From assembly GCA_012845835.1 (NCBI GenBank), contig JABAKD010000001.1, positions 4,346,976 through 4,410,975 of the forward strand: a stretch of DNA of 64,000 nt, given 5' to 3'. The stretch is from Undaria pinnatifida (Eukaryota > Sar > Phaeophyceae > Laminariales > Alariaceae). Of the stretch, positions 12,101-24,100 are shown one piece after another (position 1 is the first letter of the stretch; each line of letters opens with the position of its first letter). The notes under the pieces are model-generated. The model was not told where the DNA came from. It was given only the letters and a program-made list of their open reading frames with translations, and made no database searches. A program made the position numbers and the translations under genes.

Positions 12101-15100
12101 GTCGCGTGCAGGCTATAGCAAGGGCACGCCGACCGTAAGCGAGTTGGGCCTCTTGCTGATAACGTTGGCAGACATGAGGTAGATCCTGGATTGCCCAGCC
12201 AAAGCCAGGCATTTGAGCTGGGTTGGCGAGCCAAGCCAGGCATTTGAGTATTGTATTTGCACATGTACCGAAGCATGTGTCGCCACTACGATAACCCAGA
12301 CCGGAAAATGCGGACAGGACACTCACATAGGTGAAGGCACAGTCACATAGGTGAAGGCGCGCGCTACTACGATAGAGGTTGCATATTTGGGCCCTCTTTT
12401 TTTCGTTTCGTTTCTGAACGACAAACCGCTCCCTGACCCAAAAATTCGCCGGGAATTTCACTCATGTTTTCGCAAAAAAAATGGTTTGTTTTTGCTTGCA
12501 CATACGCCTGGGGGCGGCCACGCGTTTGTCCATCGGGTAGACACTTTCGGCTTTGCTCAAAATCAGTTTTTCGGTGAAGGTATACATGTAAAGTAGCAGG
12601 TACTAATACAATAGTGTACAGCTTCCTCAAGTGAAGAATCCTATAAATGCAAAACGCCGCGCTTTTCCTCTACCATAGCCCGCCTCTCAAAACCAGACTT
12701 GATGCAAGACGCGTACGTATGTATCAATGAAGCTAGGACTGGCGAGATGGCACACCAATAGTAAGCCGCTCACAATTACAAGGTTCCCCTTCGGAACGTA
12801 GTTGCTTGGAAAACCCGGGGGTGGCACAACTTCAAAGCTGGGCCACCACCACTATACTAATATTACTACTACTAATATTACTACCACTACGACTATGACT
12901 ATTACTATTACTACTACTATTATTACCACTACTAATAGTACTACTACCAATACTACTGAAGTATATTAACTTTTCATCGTGACCGCACCTTGACTCGGGG
13001 GTTGCCGGGGAAGTGCTCGTCCACGTCGGCCGCGTCCGGCCTGATCGCTTGGAACCGGTACGCCTCGTGCAGCAGCCTCTGCACGACTAGGCTGTCAGCC
13101 ACCACCGCGGACTTCTCCACCACTGATACACGTAACCGCCGCCACCGCCACCACCACCACCACCACCACCACCAAGCACAGACACATACAAACGCGAGAG
13201 GTTCAGCAGAGGACATCACCCATCGGACACTCTGGTTGATGGCGCTCGGCCTAAAGGTTGGTACATTTGGTTGGGGTTAGAGTTACGGTCATTTCATATT
13301 CGAATGGTACACAGCGACGACCACTGCTACAGTAGGGACGGGGACGGGGACGGGGGGGGGTACTCAGCTTGTGCATGGCCGTCGTCGTATGACCATAGAC
13401 CCTCGTAGGGGGGGGGGGGGTTGGGGGGGGGCTTTGTCGCAGTGGCTCGGGTCACTCGCGCGAGTGACCCCCCTGTTCGTTTGCTGTTTGAAGTTACCGA
13501 TTCGAATCCGCAATGGAACGGTAAGCCACGCTGCGCCCTTGAAACATCGCCCACACTATTCTTGCTGCGCCTAAAACATGGCCTACACTATTCTTGCCAG
13601 TGAGGTACAGAGTTACTCGTGCGACTGGTCCAAACCCAGTGGTGATAAAGAGGATATGATACTATTAATACTAATACTATACCGTAGCCTTGGTGTGACC
13701 CTCAACCATAGTGTGAAAATAAGTGGAAAGGTGCCCTCGGTAGGGTAAGGGGCAAACAGCCACCACAGCTACCACCACCGCCGCCACCACCACCACTATA
13801 CATAAATCATGGACACACACAAACACGAGAAAGGACGTAGGCCAGGGCAGGGGCAAAACAGCCAACACCACAGCATACAAATCATGAACGCACACAGACA
13901 CCGGGGAGGAGGTAGGTTACGGGTCTGCGGGAAAACAGCCACCACCAGCACACAGTATCATAAAATAAAATTATGGGCGGACGCAAGCCGGTCACTACCG
14001 CGAGCTTCGCTGCGCAAACGGCGACCTCCACCACTGCTACCACCACGTACAAGTCATGGAAACAGACAAACACGAGGGAGGACGTAGGTCGGGAGTCAGG
14101 GGGAAAACAACCGCCACCACACACACAACCATGAATGCGTACACAAACTACGGAGCTTCTCAATCATTGCGAAATCAATCATCACCGTCGACACCACCAC
14201 ATACAAATCATGGACACGCAAGCCCGGGGGGGAAGGTAGAGGTCGGGGATCAGGGGGTAAAACAGCCTCCACAAATCATGGATACATATATCATACACAA
14301 AGCATGGACACAAGAACTGCCGCGAGCATGTCCGTCACTGCCGGCCAGCCAAACCACTACCAATACCACTACTACCACCGCCGCACACACAACCCGGGGG
14401 AGCAGGTCAGAGGTCAGGGGCTCAAGGGGTGAACAGCCGGCAGTACCGCGCACAGGCATGTCGACACACAATCAGAAGGCACACACCACACAAAGATGAC
14501 GGACACGCGCAATTCACTATTCGTGGGCACACGAGAAGGTGAAATTATAAGTCGGCGTTCCGTCGCACCCACCCTCACCAAAGCCCTGGCCTCACCTTGG
14601 TACAGAAATCCTGTGGATATGAGGGGAAACCGAACCTCGAGGAAAAGTCGGTCGACAAACTCCCTCTCTTCGTCCGGCAGCTTGTCCCACTGGAGGTCCT
14701 GGGACACATCATTCAGCGTTGATTTCGGCACGAACAGGCAGAGCTGTTGTGGTTATTTATTACGTACAGCGGTGGGGACCACGGTTACGGTATTGTAGTA
14801 TCATACCCCCATCAACACTGATTCATGGTGGGTTTGAGCCACTCGCACGAGTGACTCCGTAGCTCATCGACAAAATTGATTGAGCTGATCTGTTTGGCCC
14901 AGCTTAGCTTACCATTCCATCGCGGATTAACATCGCGAACTTTTACCCGCACGACGAAAAAAAAGCGGTGGGGTCGCCCGCGCGAGTGACAAGGAGCCGC
15001 CGCAAAAGCAAAGGCCCCAGAAGTGAGCCAGCCCCCTGGCTACCGTAGCCTGGCTCTGTGTAAGTGTCCCGTCCCAAGCGAACGCGGCGAAAGGGACAAC

Positions 15101-18100
15101 GTTCTTGGCGAAGAAAAAGGGTGGGATCACGCTTGCAGTATGCGCAACGCAATAGTGACCGTGTGGGTCCATGCTACCTAGAGGTGCGACTCGTCCCACG
15201 GCCTCGTATAGGGGTTGCACGGTCTTGGACACGGTTTTGGACCGAAACGTTTCTGATGGTGTTGTTAATGTTGGTAATGTTGCAAATGTTGCTAATGTTG
15301 ACCTCCTCAAACGAGGACACATCGGTTTCTGTCGGGCATTTTTACGAGTTTTCTTATGCGTTATTAATAGTAATTTAATAGGAGTACTATTAATACAGTA
15401 GCGCACAGAAATATTGGACGGGTTGCGCGAACGAACGCCTTCCAAGTCATGTTTCGGGTGGAATAGAACATTGACATCCCTGCGTTAGGAGCTCAGAAAC
15501 TACCGCTGGACCCATATAAATGTAGATATGGTCATCCTTTTTGGGGGGGATTCGGTCAGGAGTGTTTCTTCGTCTCGGCCTCAGTATGCGATTCTCAGAA
15601 CTGGAATTGTCGGTCAAATAGCTTCGTTCGAGCGCCGTCTTCGGGGGGCGGCTCCAACGCCCCTCGCCCTGCTGGATCCGTTCCGCACCTCGACGTGAAC
15701 GCGGATAGACGCGCTGAGCGAGAAAACGAGAAGTGCGCTTTTTTTGGTATTTTGGGCGGTATACGCCCGAGCTACTATTGGATCTTGGCATATGTAGAGC
15801 TTGAACGAATAAATAAGGGACATTTCCAAATCGGGATCGTTTTCCAAATTGGCATCTAAATTTCTTCCCTACGATGCTTTTTTCATGGCCGCCTCCAAGC
15901 GCTTGCCGTATCGCAGCTACTACTGCTGTGTGTCGTTTCCTTTCGGTTCAGTGGGTATAGTGCTATGTAACCAACGAAGGATGTGTAGTGAGTACGATTC
16001 TCACCCAGATCATACTTGGTATTCAGGAGCGTGCGCGCTGGAGACGTCATGAATGATTATGAGAGTCGTCCGTGTTCTCCTGAGTACTACTAAATGTAGT
16101 AGTAGTACGTGGAGAGGGGATAGCTCCGGAGATCCCTCTTACGAAGTTGGTGACAATTACTTAACGAACTCAAAAACATATTTGGTTGGTTTTTTAGCAT
16201 AACCCAATGAGTTAGTTGCGTGCGCGCTGACATTATGAATGGCTATTTTGGTAGTTTAACATATTATGTAGCACTACCCACTGAGCTACTGAGTCATTGA
16301 GAGATTTAGTAGCTCAGTGGGAGCAGTGTTGTAGGGTTTCTCGGTCAAATCACTTTGTTCGAAGGGCGCTGTCCAACGCCTTCCTTACCCGTCCCCTATA
16401 CCTGGTCGCGGACGCGTACGACGTACGGGAGGTAAGAAACACATCCGAGAATCGCGGCGACGATTTTGGATTTTGGATTCCTGGGCAGTTCTTTTTCCGA
16501 GAACGGGTCAACGCGTGGCGTACTAATCGATGGCACAGCACGATCTATAGTAGTAGTGGTAGTAATAGGTATCTTCTTGACAACATGTCGTGTGCGCGAG
16601 CAATCGATGATACAGCAGTAAATAATCTGCAAAAAATAGTCGACGATATATACCTGGTACGCTGTTTTCAAATTCCGGGCTTCAAGAGCAGCAGTTTTGT
16701 TGTTGTTGTTGTTGCTCTGTTGTTCTCACATTAACTCGCATAATCAAGTCCGTGGTCACAGGACAGGCTCCATCAGTAAGTAATGTTGACTGACACCACT
16801 GCACAGGCAAAACCTCTCTCGGTAACGAGGCGTCAACCATCGTAATATCATACAATTTCGGGCAATGTAATATCTATGCAAGGATCCTGTTTTGTTATAT
16901 TCAATTGTCAGCCAGCCGCCCCCGGCCCGGTGGTCTAGTGGTTTTACCCTCGAATACTACTAACATTTTTTGTCTTGGAGTTCGATTCCCACCATGATGA
17001 GATTTGACTTTACTTGCAAAAATGCAAAAACAAAAAAAAGGGATCAACAGCTGAGAGCGCCTAGCAGCGTGGGTAGGTACAATTCAACGCGAGTCGACGA
17101 GGGAAGAAAATGCTGACTTCTTCTCGCTATAAAAATGAAGGCACGTGCCGAAGTGGGGAGGGAGGAGGAGGGCCCGCTGTTTTGATCCCGGATCTGAGTT
17201 ACTAACGGGAGGGAGCGCGAGAGAGGTGCGAGGATAATAAATGGGATAAAAAAAAAAAAATGTTGCAAAGGTATGTTATTGCTACCACCCTATCCTTTTC
17301 CGGGTTTTTTTTTTTGTGTGTCCATTCTTCTATTGACAGATTACTTATTGTTGGTGCAGTAGTATCATAGTACATACATCCTGAAAGAATATACTAGAGT
17401 GTCTGCGCCTATTTTTTTTCTGAAATTGGCCTTTCAGGCGGAAATGAAAAATACTAAACATCGACCTTTTCCGCTATCGCATGGTCCGAAACGAAAATAT
17501 ACTACCAGTAGATAATAGTAGCCTCAAGTAGAAAATACACACGGCACTTTCAACAGCCGTCATGGTAGAGACACTCCGGATATTATTTACTGAGGGGACG
17601 CGTCCGATTTCGACAACGTGAAAGCACCCGCGAAGCAAAGACAGCAGATACACATATCCCGCCTAAGAAGAAGCGCTACGCCAACCTCCCGTACGAGCAA
17701 ACCCACCCCGCATCTAATCTTAAACAACGCCGCCGCAACGAGAGATAGCTCTCCTCTTCGTTTTCCTTCTCGCCCGTGACCACGCAGATCAACCAATGCG
17801 ACAGCCTTCAGGCAATAACCAGAGCTCTTCTTCCAAAACCTCGCCGGCTGACATGGCCCCATGTAGTCGCTTGATGCAAACCGACTTTGCATCCTGTCGA
17901 CTTCAAACCTCCATTGCCACGGGGACAGCAGTGCAGTCTCTTCATTGATGCCAAGTCTTCTTTCGTTTCCCCTATAGAGGCGAAGCAGGTTCTCAATACT
18001 CTTTTTGGTGTTTTTGTTTGATACACGCCAACTTTTACTTGACGGTGCATTTAACAACAGCAGTGTGTTTCGCCTATCCTTGCCTTCTTGGTTGTATATG

Positions 18101-21100
18101 ACGGTGTCAAATTATGCCCTTCATAATCTTATGTTCGTATTAAACTCTCGGCATTACTTTAAAGCTCAATGAATGTCAAATCGGACAGCTACACTTTAAC
18201 TTGTCGAAGTGCTGCTCTGCCCTACCTGAGGCACGGGCGCCGGCGAATGCCGGCGCCCATGCGGAGCCCTTGCACATGTGTACATTCCATCCCATTTATT
18301 ATCCTCGCACTACTCTCGCCCTCCCTCCCAGTAGGAACTCAGATCCGGGGTCGCATAGCGGGCCCTCCTCCCTCCCCACCACGGCACGTGCCTTCTTTTT
18401 TTCATCGCGAGAAGAACTCAGCATTTTTTTCCCTCGTTGACTCGCGTGGAATTGTGCGTACCCATACTGCTGGGCGCTCTCAGCAGTTGACCCTCTTTTT
18501 TGCATTTTTGCAAATAAAGTGAAATCTCACCACGGTGGGAATCGAACTCAAGGACCAACGCCAGGAGTATTCGAGGGTACCCACCAGACCACCGGGGCGA
18601 CCGGTTCTGCACCCGTTGTAGCGTGGGATGACGTGCGCCAAAAAAAAAATGCGGTTCCTGGCCACTAGAGGAGCTCTCTCTATACTTTACATATATATAT
18701 ATATACCCCACCCTAAGACAGATTTGGAGAAAAACAAAAGTGTAATATACCCAACACACCCCATGGAATAGGTACACGACCAAAAACATTGGTTTTGGCT
18801 ACGGTAAGCGCGGGGGGGTACGCCCGTTTTCATCACAGTGTTTGATCCACTCGCACCAGTGACTCACTCTGTACCACACGCAAAAAAACAAAGACCGTAA
18901 AAAAGGCCTTGGGCGATTGTTGTTATGGCGCAGCACAGCCTACCATTACCTTGCGGTCGCAACGCGAAATTTTCAACAGAGCACGAAAGCTTTTTAAGGC
19001 CGCAAAGGAACAGGGCAACTCGCGCGAGTGGCCCCGAGGAACTGCGAAAAAAAAGCCTACCAAAGGAAACCCGCCGCCTACCGTAGGCATAGTGTTAGGA
19101 GGATGTGAAATATACAAGGAGGAACGGGATGCGTTAGAGGAGGAGATGAGGATATTAGACGGATGTGACATGGAAGAGTTTGGTAGACTAGAGAGTAGCG
19201 AGAAAACGGTCGCTATCCTTGGAGATAGATTGTGGCCGCACATGGCGAAACATGACGGGGATAGGATGAGCAAAACAGTTTGTATGTAACATACCTGGTA
19301 TGATGGAAGAAGCGTAATGAGCGCCCAGACGTTGGAGGTGTCGTCTCTATGTCTCTATTAGGAGTAGGGACGGTGCTCCGTCTCGAAAGGGATGAGTGGT
19401 CAATGGTCAAATGACTAAGGCAAGCAAAAAATGAGTACGCCCCCCCACCCCCCCCCCTTCCCCTACCGTAGCCTGTATGTATTGACAAAACAAGAATGAC
19501 ATTCATGAAAGTAATGAAATTCCGACGATTTTGGCGCTACAGGGCCCCGTCGCTCAAAAAACAATAACAGGAACGAATTGTTACACCTTTATCGTCGCAC
19601 GGGTCCTTAGGTACAATTAACTATGGAAAAGGAGAGGGGTAGATGCGGCTTAACGTGAGCACACGAACGGGAAGGAGGGAGAAGGGCTTTGGCTGAAAGA
19701 GTGGGAGTTATTGATGGTATATACTCGGTTCACTAATTGTGTCGACTTTTTTGGCTGTGTTGCGTGATGCCGAAAATGGGACACTAGCATTCGCTCCACT
19801 ACACGTTGGCTTTTTGCTGGTCTGATATCTTCTCGCGGGCCGAACCGAGTCAGGATGACCCGACCCGATACGACCCGTGAGATGTTAAAACTGCCTGACT
19901 CGATCCGATCCGATCCTACCCTACCCTACCTTACCCTTCCCTTCCCTTCCCTACCCTACCCTCCTTCTCTTCCCTACCCTCCTTCTCTTCTCTTCCCTAC
20001 CCTACCCTACCCTACCCTACCCTTCCCTCCTTCCCTTCCCTTCCCTTCCCTTCCCTTCCCTTCCCTTCCCTTCCCTTCCCTTCCCTTCCCTTCCCTTCCC
20101 TTCCCTTCCCTTCCCTTCCCTTCCCTTCCCTTCCCTTCCCTTCCCTTCCCTTCCCTTCCCTTCCCTTCCCTTCCCTTCCCTTCCCTTCCCTTCCCTTCCC
20201 TTCCCTTCCCTTCCCTTCCCTTACCTTCCCTTCCCTTCCCTTCCCTTCCCTTCCCTTCCCTTCCCTTCCCTTCCCTTCCCTTCCCTTCCCTTCCCTTCCC
20301 TTCCCTTCCCTTCCCTTCCCTTCCCTTCCCTTCCCTTCCCTTCCCTTCCCTTCCCTTCCCTTCTCTTCCCTTCCCTTCCCTTCCCTTCCCTTCCCTTCCC
20401 TTCCCTTCCCTTCCCTTTCCTTCCCTTTCCTTCCCTTCCCGTCCCTTCCCTTCCCTTCCCTTCCGGACCCGTGAAATTTCGACCACCTTCTTTCCCGACC
20501 TGACTAGACCCGCAAATTGTCGAAAACACCTCCTTTCCCGACCTGACTAGACCCGCAAATTGTCGAAAACATGTTTCTGATCATGACCCGTGAAAAGTCC
20601 TAAAAAATATCAAGCACACCTCGGACAGATCATGATCTACATCATCTACATCATCTACACTAGATCATATAGATCACATCTAGATGATGATCTAGATCTT
20701 ATCGGTCATATAGATCATCTACAGTAGATCTTATAGCTGCCGTAATGAGATGCTGTGCAGGATCTGAATAAATATGTTGAGTACAGATTCAACTCCCGGA
20801 ATCGTGTACTAGATCATGCAGATCTTCCCTGAAAATATCTAGATCGTCAAGTGGGGATCGGTGATCTGTCCGTTACGAGTGAAAAGTATTATACCCTGCA
20901 CTGCACACTGTGCTTCGTCGGAAGGCAAATGAAAATGACCATAGTGAACGGTTACCCACCGAGGAACAGCTACCAAAATGGGTTGGGTGGACCGTAGCTG
21001 GACCAAGTCCGGAGGAAGGCTGTTTTCTCATGGTCGGGGATTTTGGTAATGGGTGAGCTCGCGCAAGTCCCACACTACCCGGAAGGATGGCCTTCCGGCT

Positions 21101-24100
21101 GACTTATCTATCTCCACCGCACCTGATCCCCAGCTATCACGCCGGGTCCACCTACTCACGCATCCGTATACAATGGCAGCTTGCGCTGCTGTCCAGAGTA
21201 GTAACGGGGACCACCGGTAGGGACAGCTAGCGCTGGCGGTACCACGGGAACTGAAGGATACACCAGCTAGCGGTGGATTGCGAGTGCAATCAAGCGAAAT
21301 TGGCACAGGACAGGTATGACAATAAGTTGAAGTGTGTGGTGAGCTTAACAACTGTGTTTCCCCATCCACCGGAGGATTTTGAACAAAAAAAAGGAGTTAG
21401 CAGTCAACAAAACCCCACACGCACCTCTGTGTCGGCGACAGCAGAACCATCATCTGCAACACCTCCGAGCGAAACCTTTCGCCCGCCGTCCCCAGAATCC
21501 GGCCGCGCTGGCCAGGTCGTCTGCGTGCGCACCCCCGTCCCCATTGACGAAGGCAGGGGAAGCGACCACGACGACTGCCGCCTCCCCGTCCCACCCTCGG
21601 CCCCCGCCCCCGCTCCCGAAACTCCCACCCCCGTTTCCATCTCCCCTCCTCCAATATTTCCCACAGCCGACACGCTGGCTAGCCTCTCGACGCCCGCGCG
21701 TCCCATCTCAGCCCTCCCACTTTTACCGCGTGCGCTGTTAATAGTTTCGCTGGCACAAGTTTCAGCGTCAGCATCAACTCCAGCGCTCCCTACCTCCACC
21801 GCCGTCATCGCGCTGCTGGGCTGCGTGGCTCCACCCACCGCCACGGTCATCGCGTTGCTGTGCTGCGCGGCTCCCTTTTCTTCCGTCGCAATCGCGTTGT
21901 TGTGCTGTATGGCTCCATCTCCCGTCGGGATTGCGACGACGACATCTCGGGCGCTGGTGCTTCGCGCATTGTTGTTGTTGTTGTTGTGCTGCGCGGCGCC
22001 ATCTACCGCCACCGCGTTTTTTACACTTGTTCGCCTGTCCGAGCGTCGCTCCGCCGCCGCCGCCACCGCTGCGGTGGTCTCTGACGGGATAGGGATACTT
22101 TCCGAGGAGGAGCCGCGGCCGCGCTCTCGCAGTCGCCGCCGGACTGCGCGGACAGCTCCACCTCTGTTGCCATCGATTAATCGCTCTCCGGGACAGGTGT
22201 CGACGCCAAAGCGCCATTCGGACGGTGCGGTCTTGCTCTTCGGGGTGGAAGGGGGTGTGGTAGAGCTCATATCCTCCACGTTAGCGTTGTTGTTGTTGTT
22301 GTTGCTTGAACTGGCGGCTGCTCCTTCGTGGGCGTTGTCACCGGAGGCAGTGGTTGGGCTCTTCATTGAGGCAATCGGCGGTTGTTGTCGAAAACTTTCG
22401 TGGTCATTCTCCGTCCCATTGCGCCGTACCGGCGTTGCTGGGGCCGGTGTTGCTATTGCTGCTGCACACACCGCTGCTGCTTCTGTCGCTTCTGCTGCTG
22501 CCATGGTTGTTGCTGGTGCTACCCCTGCTGCTACTTCTGCTCCGTGCTTAGGAGCCTCAGGCTCACCACTCGTTTTTCTCCGGACATCATATTCCGGTTC
22601 TCGATAGCCGTTCTTTCCCGAGTCTCCTGCGGGTTCGCTCCTGCTCCCGCTCCTGCTGCCGCTATTGCCGCTGTTGTGACCACTGTTGTTGCCGTGACCG
22701 CCGCTGCTACCGCTGGTGTTACGGCTGCCGTTGATATAACTGCCGTTGTTACCGCTGATGTTGCTGTTACCGCTGATGTGACCGCTGCTGTTACACCCGC
22801 CCAAGCCCGACCCCCTCCCCACGGCGGCATCCATTGCTGGCTGTCCACCTCCTCTCCATCCTAACCCGCTCCCTCGCGACGCATGTACGCCGCCGCCATC
22901 GGCGACACCACCACCACCACCACCACCACCACTACCCTCGCGCTGCCACTTGGCCTCCTCTTGCCCTTCTCGGTTCATCTGTAACGGTGGAGGGAGACCG
23001 GGGCGCGATACCGTCGTCGCCGCCGCGGCCTGAAAGCTTGAAGGATAGCCGCGTGTTGTCGCGTTGGCAAGAAGGGGTTGCGTCTGCTGCTGAGCCGCTC
23101 TGGTAGGTTGAGGATTTACTAGTAGTCTGCTGCTGCCGTTGATGATAATGCTGTTGTTGCTACTGCTGTTACTGCTCCCGACTAAGCCGCTGTGGGGCGT
23201 GATGCCGCGAAGGATTCGCCGACGGAGCCACGACTTCGCCCAGCCGTCGACAGCAAGGAACACCTGATATGCGCCGGTGGGGGCAAATACCAGCAGAGGA
23301 GCAAGCAAGCGTACACATTAATAAAAAAAAAGTGTGGATATCAATATTGTACTCGTGCCACCACCTCCAGTGGCCCGTGGTGAGTGTTGTTCTTTGTAAC
23401 TTGGGGTGTCTTGACCGGACGGGTCTGACGATTCATGACAGTAACTCGTGATTCGTGGCATTTGCAAATTCATTTGCGAATTCCAAGTCTTTTCACGGGT
23501 TGGTCGGATCACTTTTTGCTGGCCGGATCGGGTCAGGGTGACCCGGTCCGACCCGCGAAATATTTGAAAGCCTCCTGAACCAACCCGACCCGACCTGACC
23601 CCACCCGACCCGACTCGATCCGCGAGATTTTGAAGAAAACTCCTGAACCGATCCGCGGGCCGGGTGATGGCCCGTCAAAAGCCCTGGTAAATTGGTGTTA
23701 CATCACTTTATCTGAAAACAAACCCATTGTTTTTTGTCAGGCCAACTCCACCGTGTTGGTGTGGAATAACAACCATTTGAGTTAGTGTGTATGTATACCA
23801 GGGCAGTAATTAGCTGTTGCTCGGGGGGGTTCTGGGGGTCCTCCCGGGAGCTAACACGGCTGCCGCCGCCCGTGTCGCGCAAACACGCCTCCCAGCTACT
23901 GTTGCGCTAACACCAGTTTTACCTGGTACACCCTTAACCGTAACCGACGCGATCTACGATAGAGGCAGCAATATTTTGGCAAAAACATTTTCCGAATGAC
24001 GTGGCTCCTTATCCCCAAATCGTCGCAATGCCACTCTTTTTGTAACATGAATGAGTTTTTTATACCCAGGCCATGCATGGGATTTGTCATCGGAATTCAG

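Noticed and set aside
14927-15445. 172-codon minus-strand ORF
   Set aside because: A large part is SINE-like family M sequence, and no start or splice context supports it.
19855-20550. Long ORFs on both strands over the CCCTT tract
   Set aside because: Stop-free only because the pentanucleotide repeat contains no stops in any frame.
21273-22607. 444-codon plus-strand ORF
   Set aside because: Runs opposite the longer minus-strand frame; its Leu/Val/Ala runs are the complement of Asn/Gly/Ala codon repeats.
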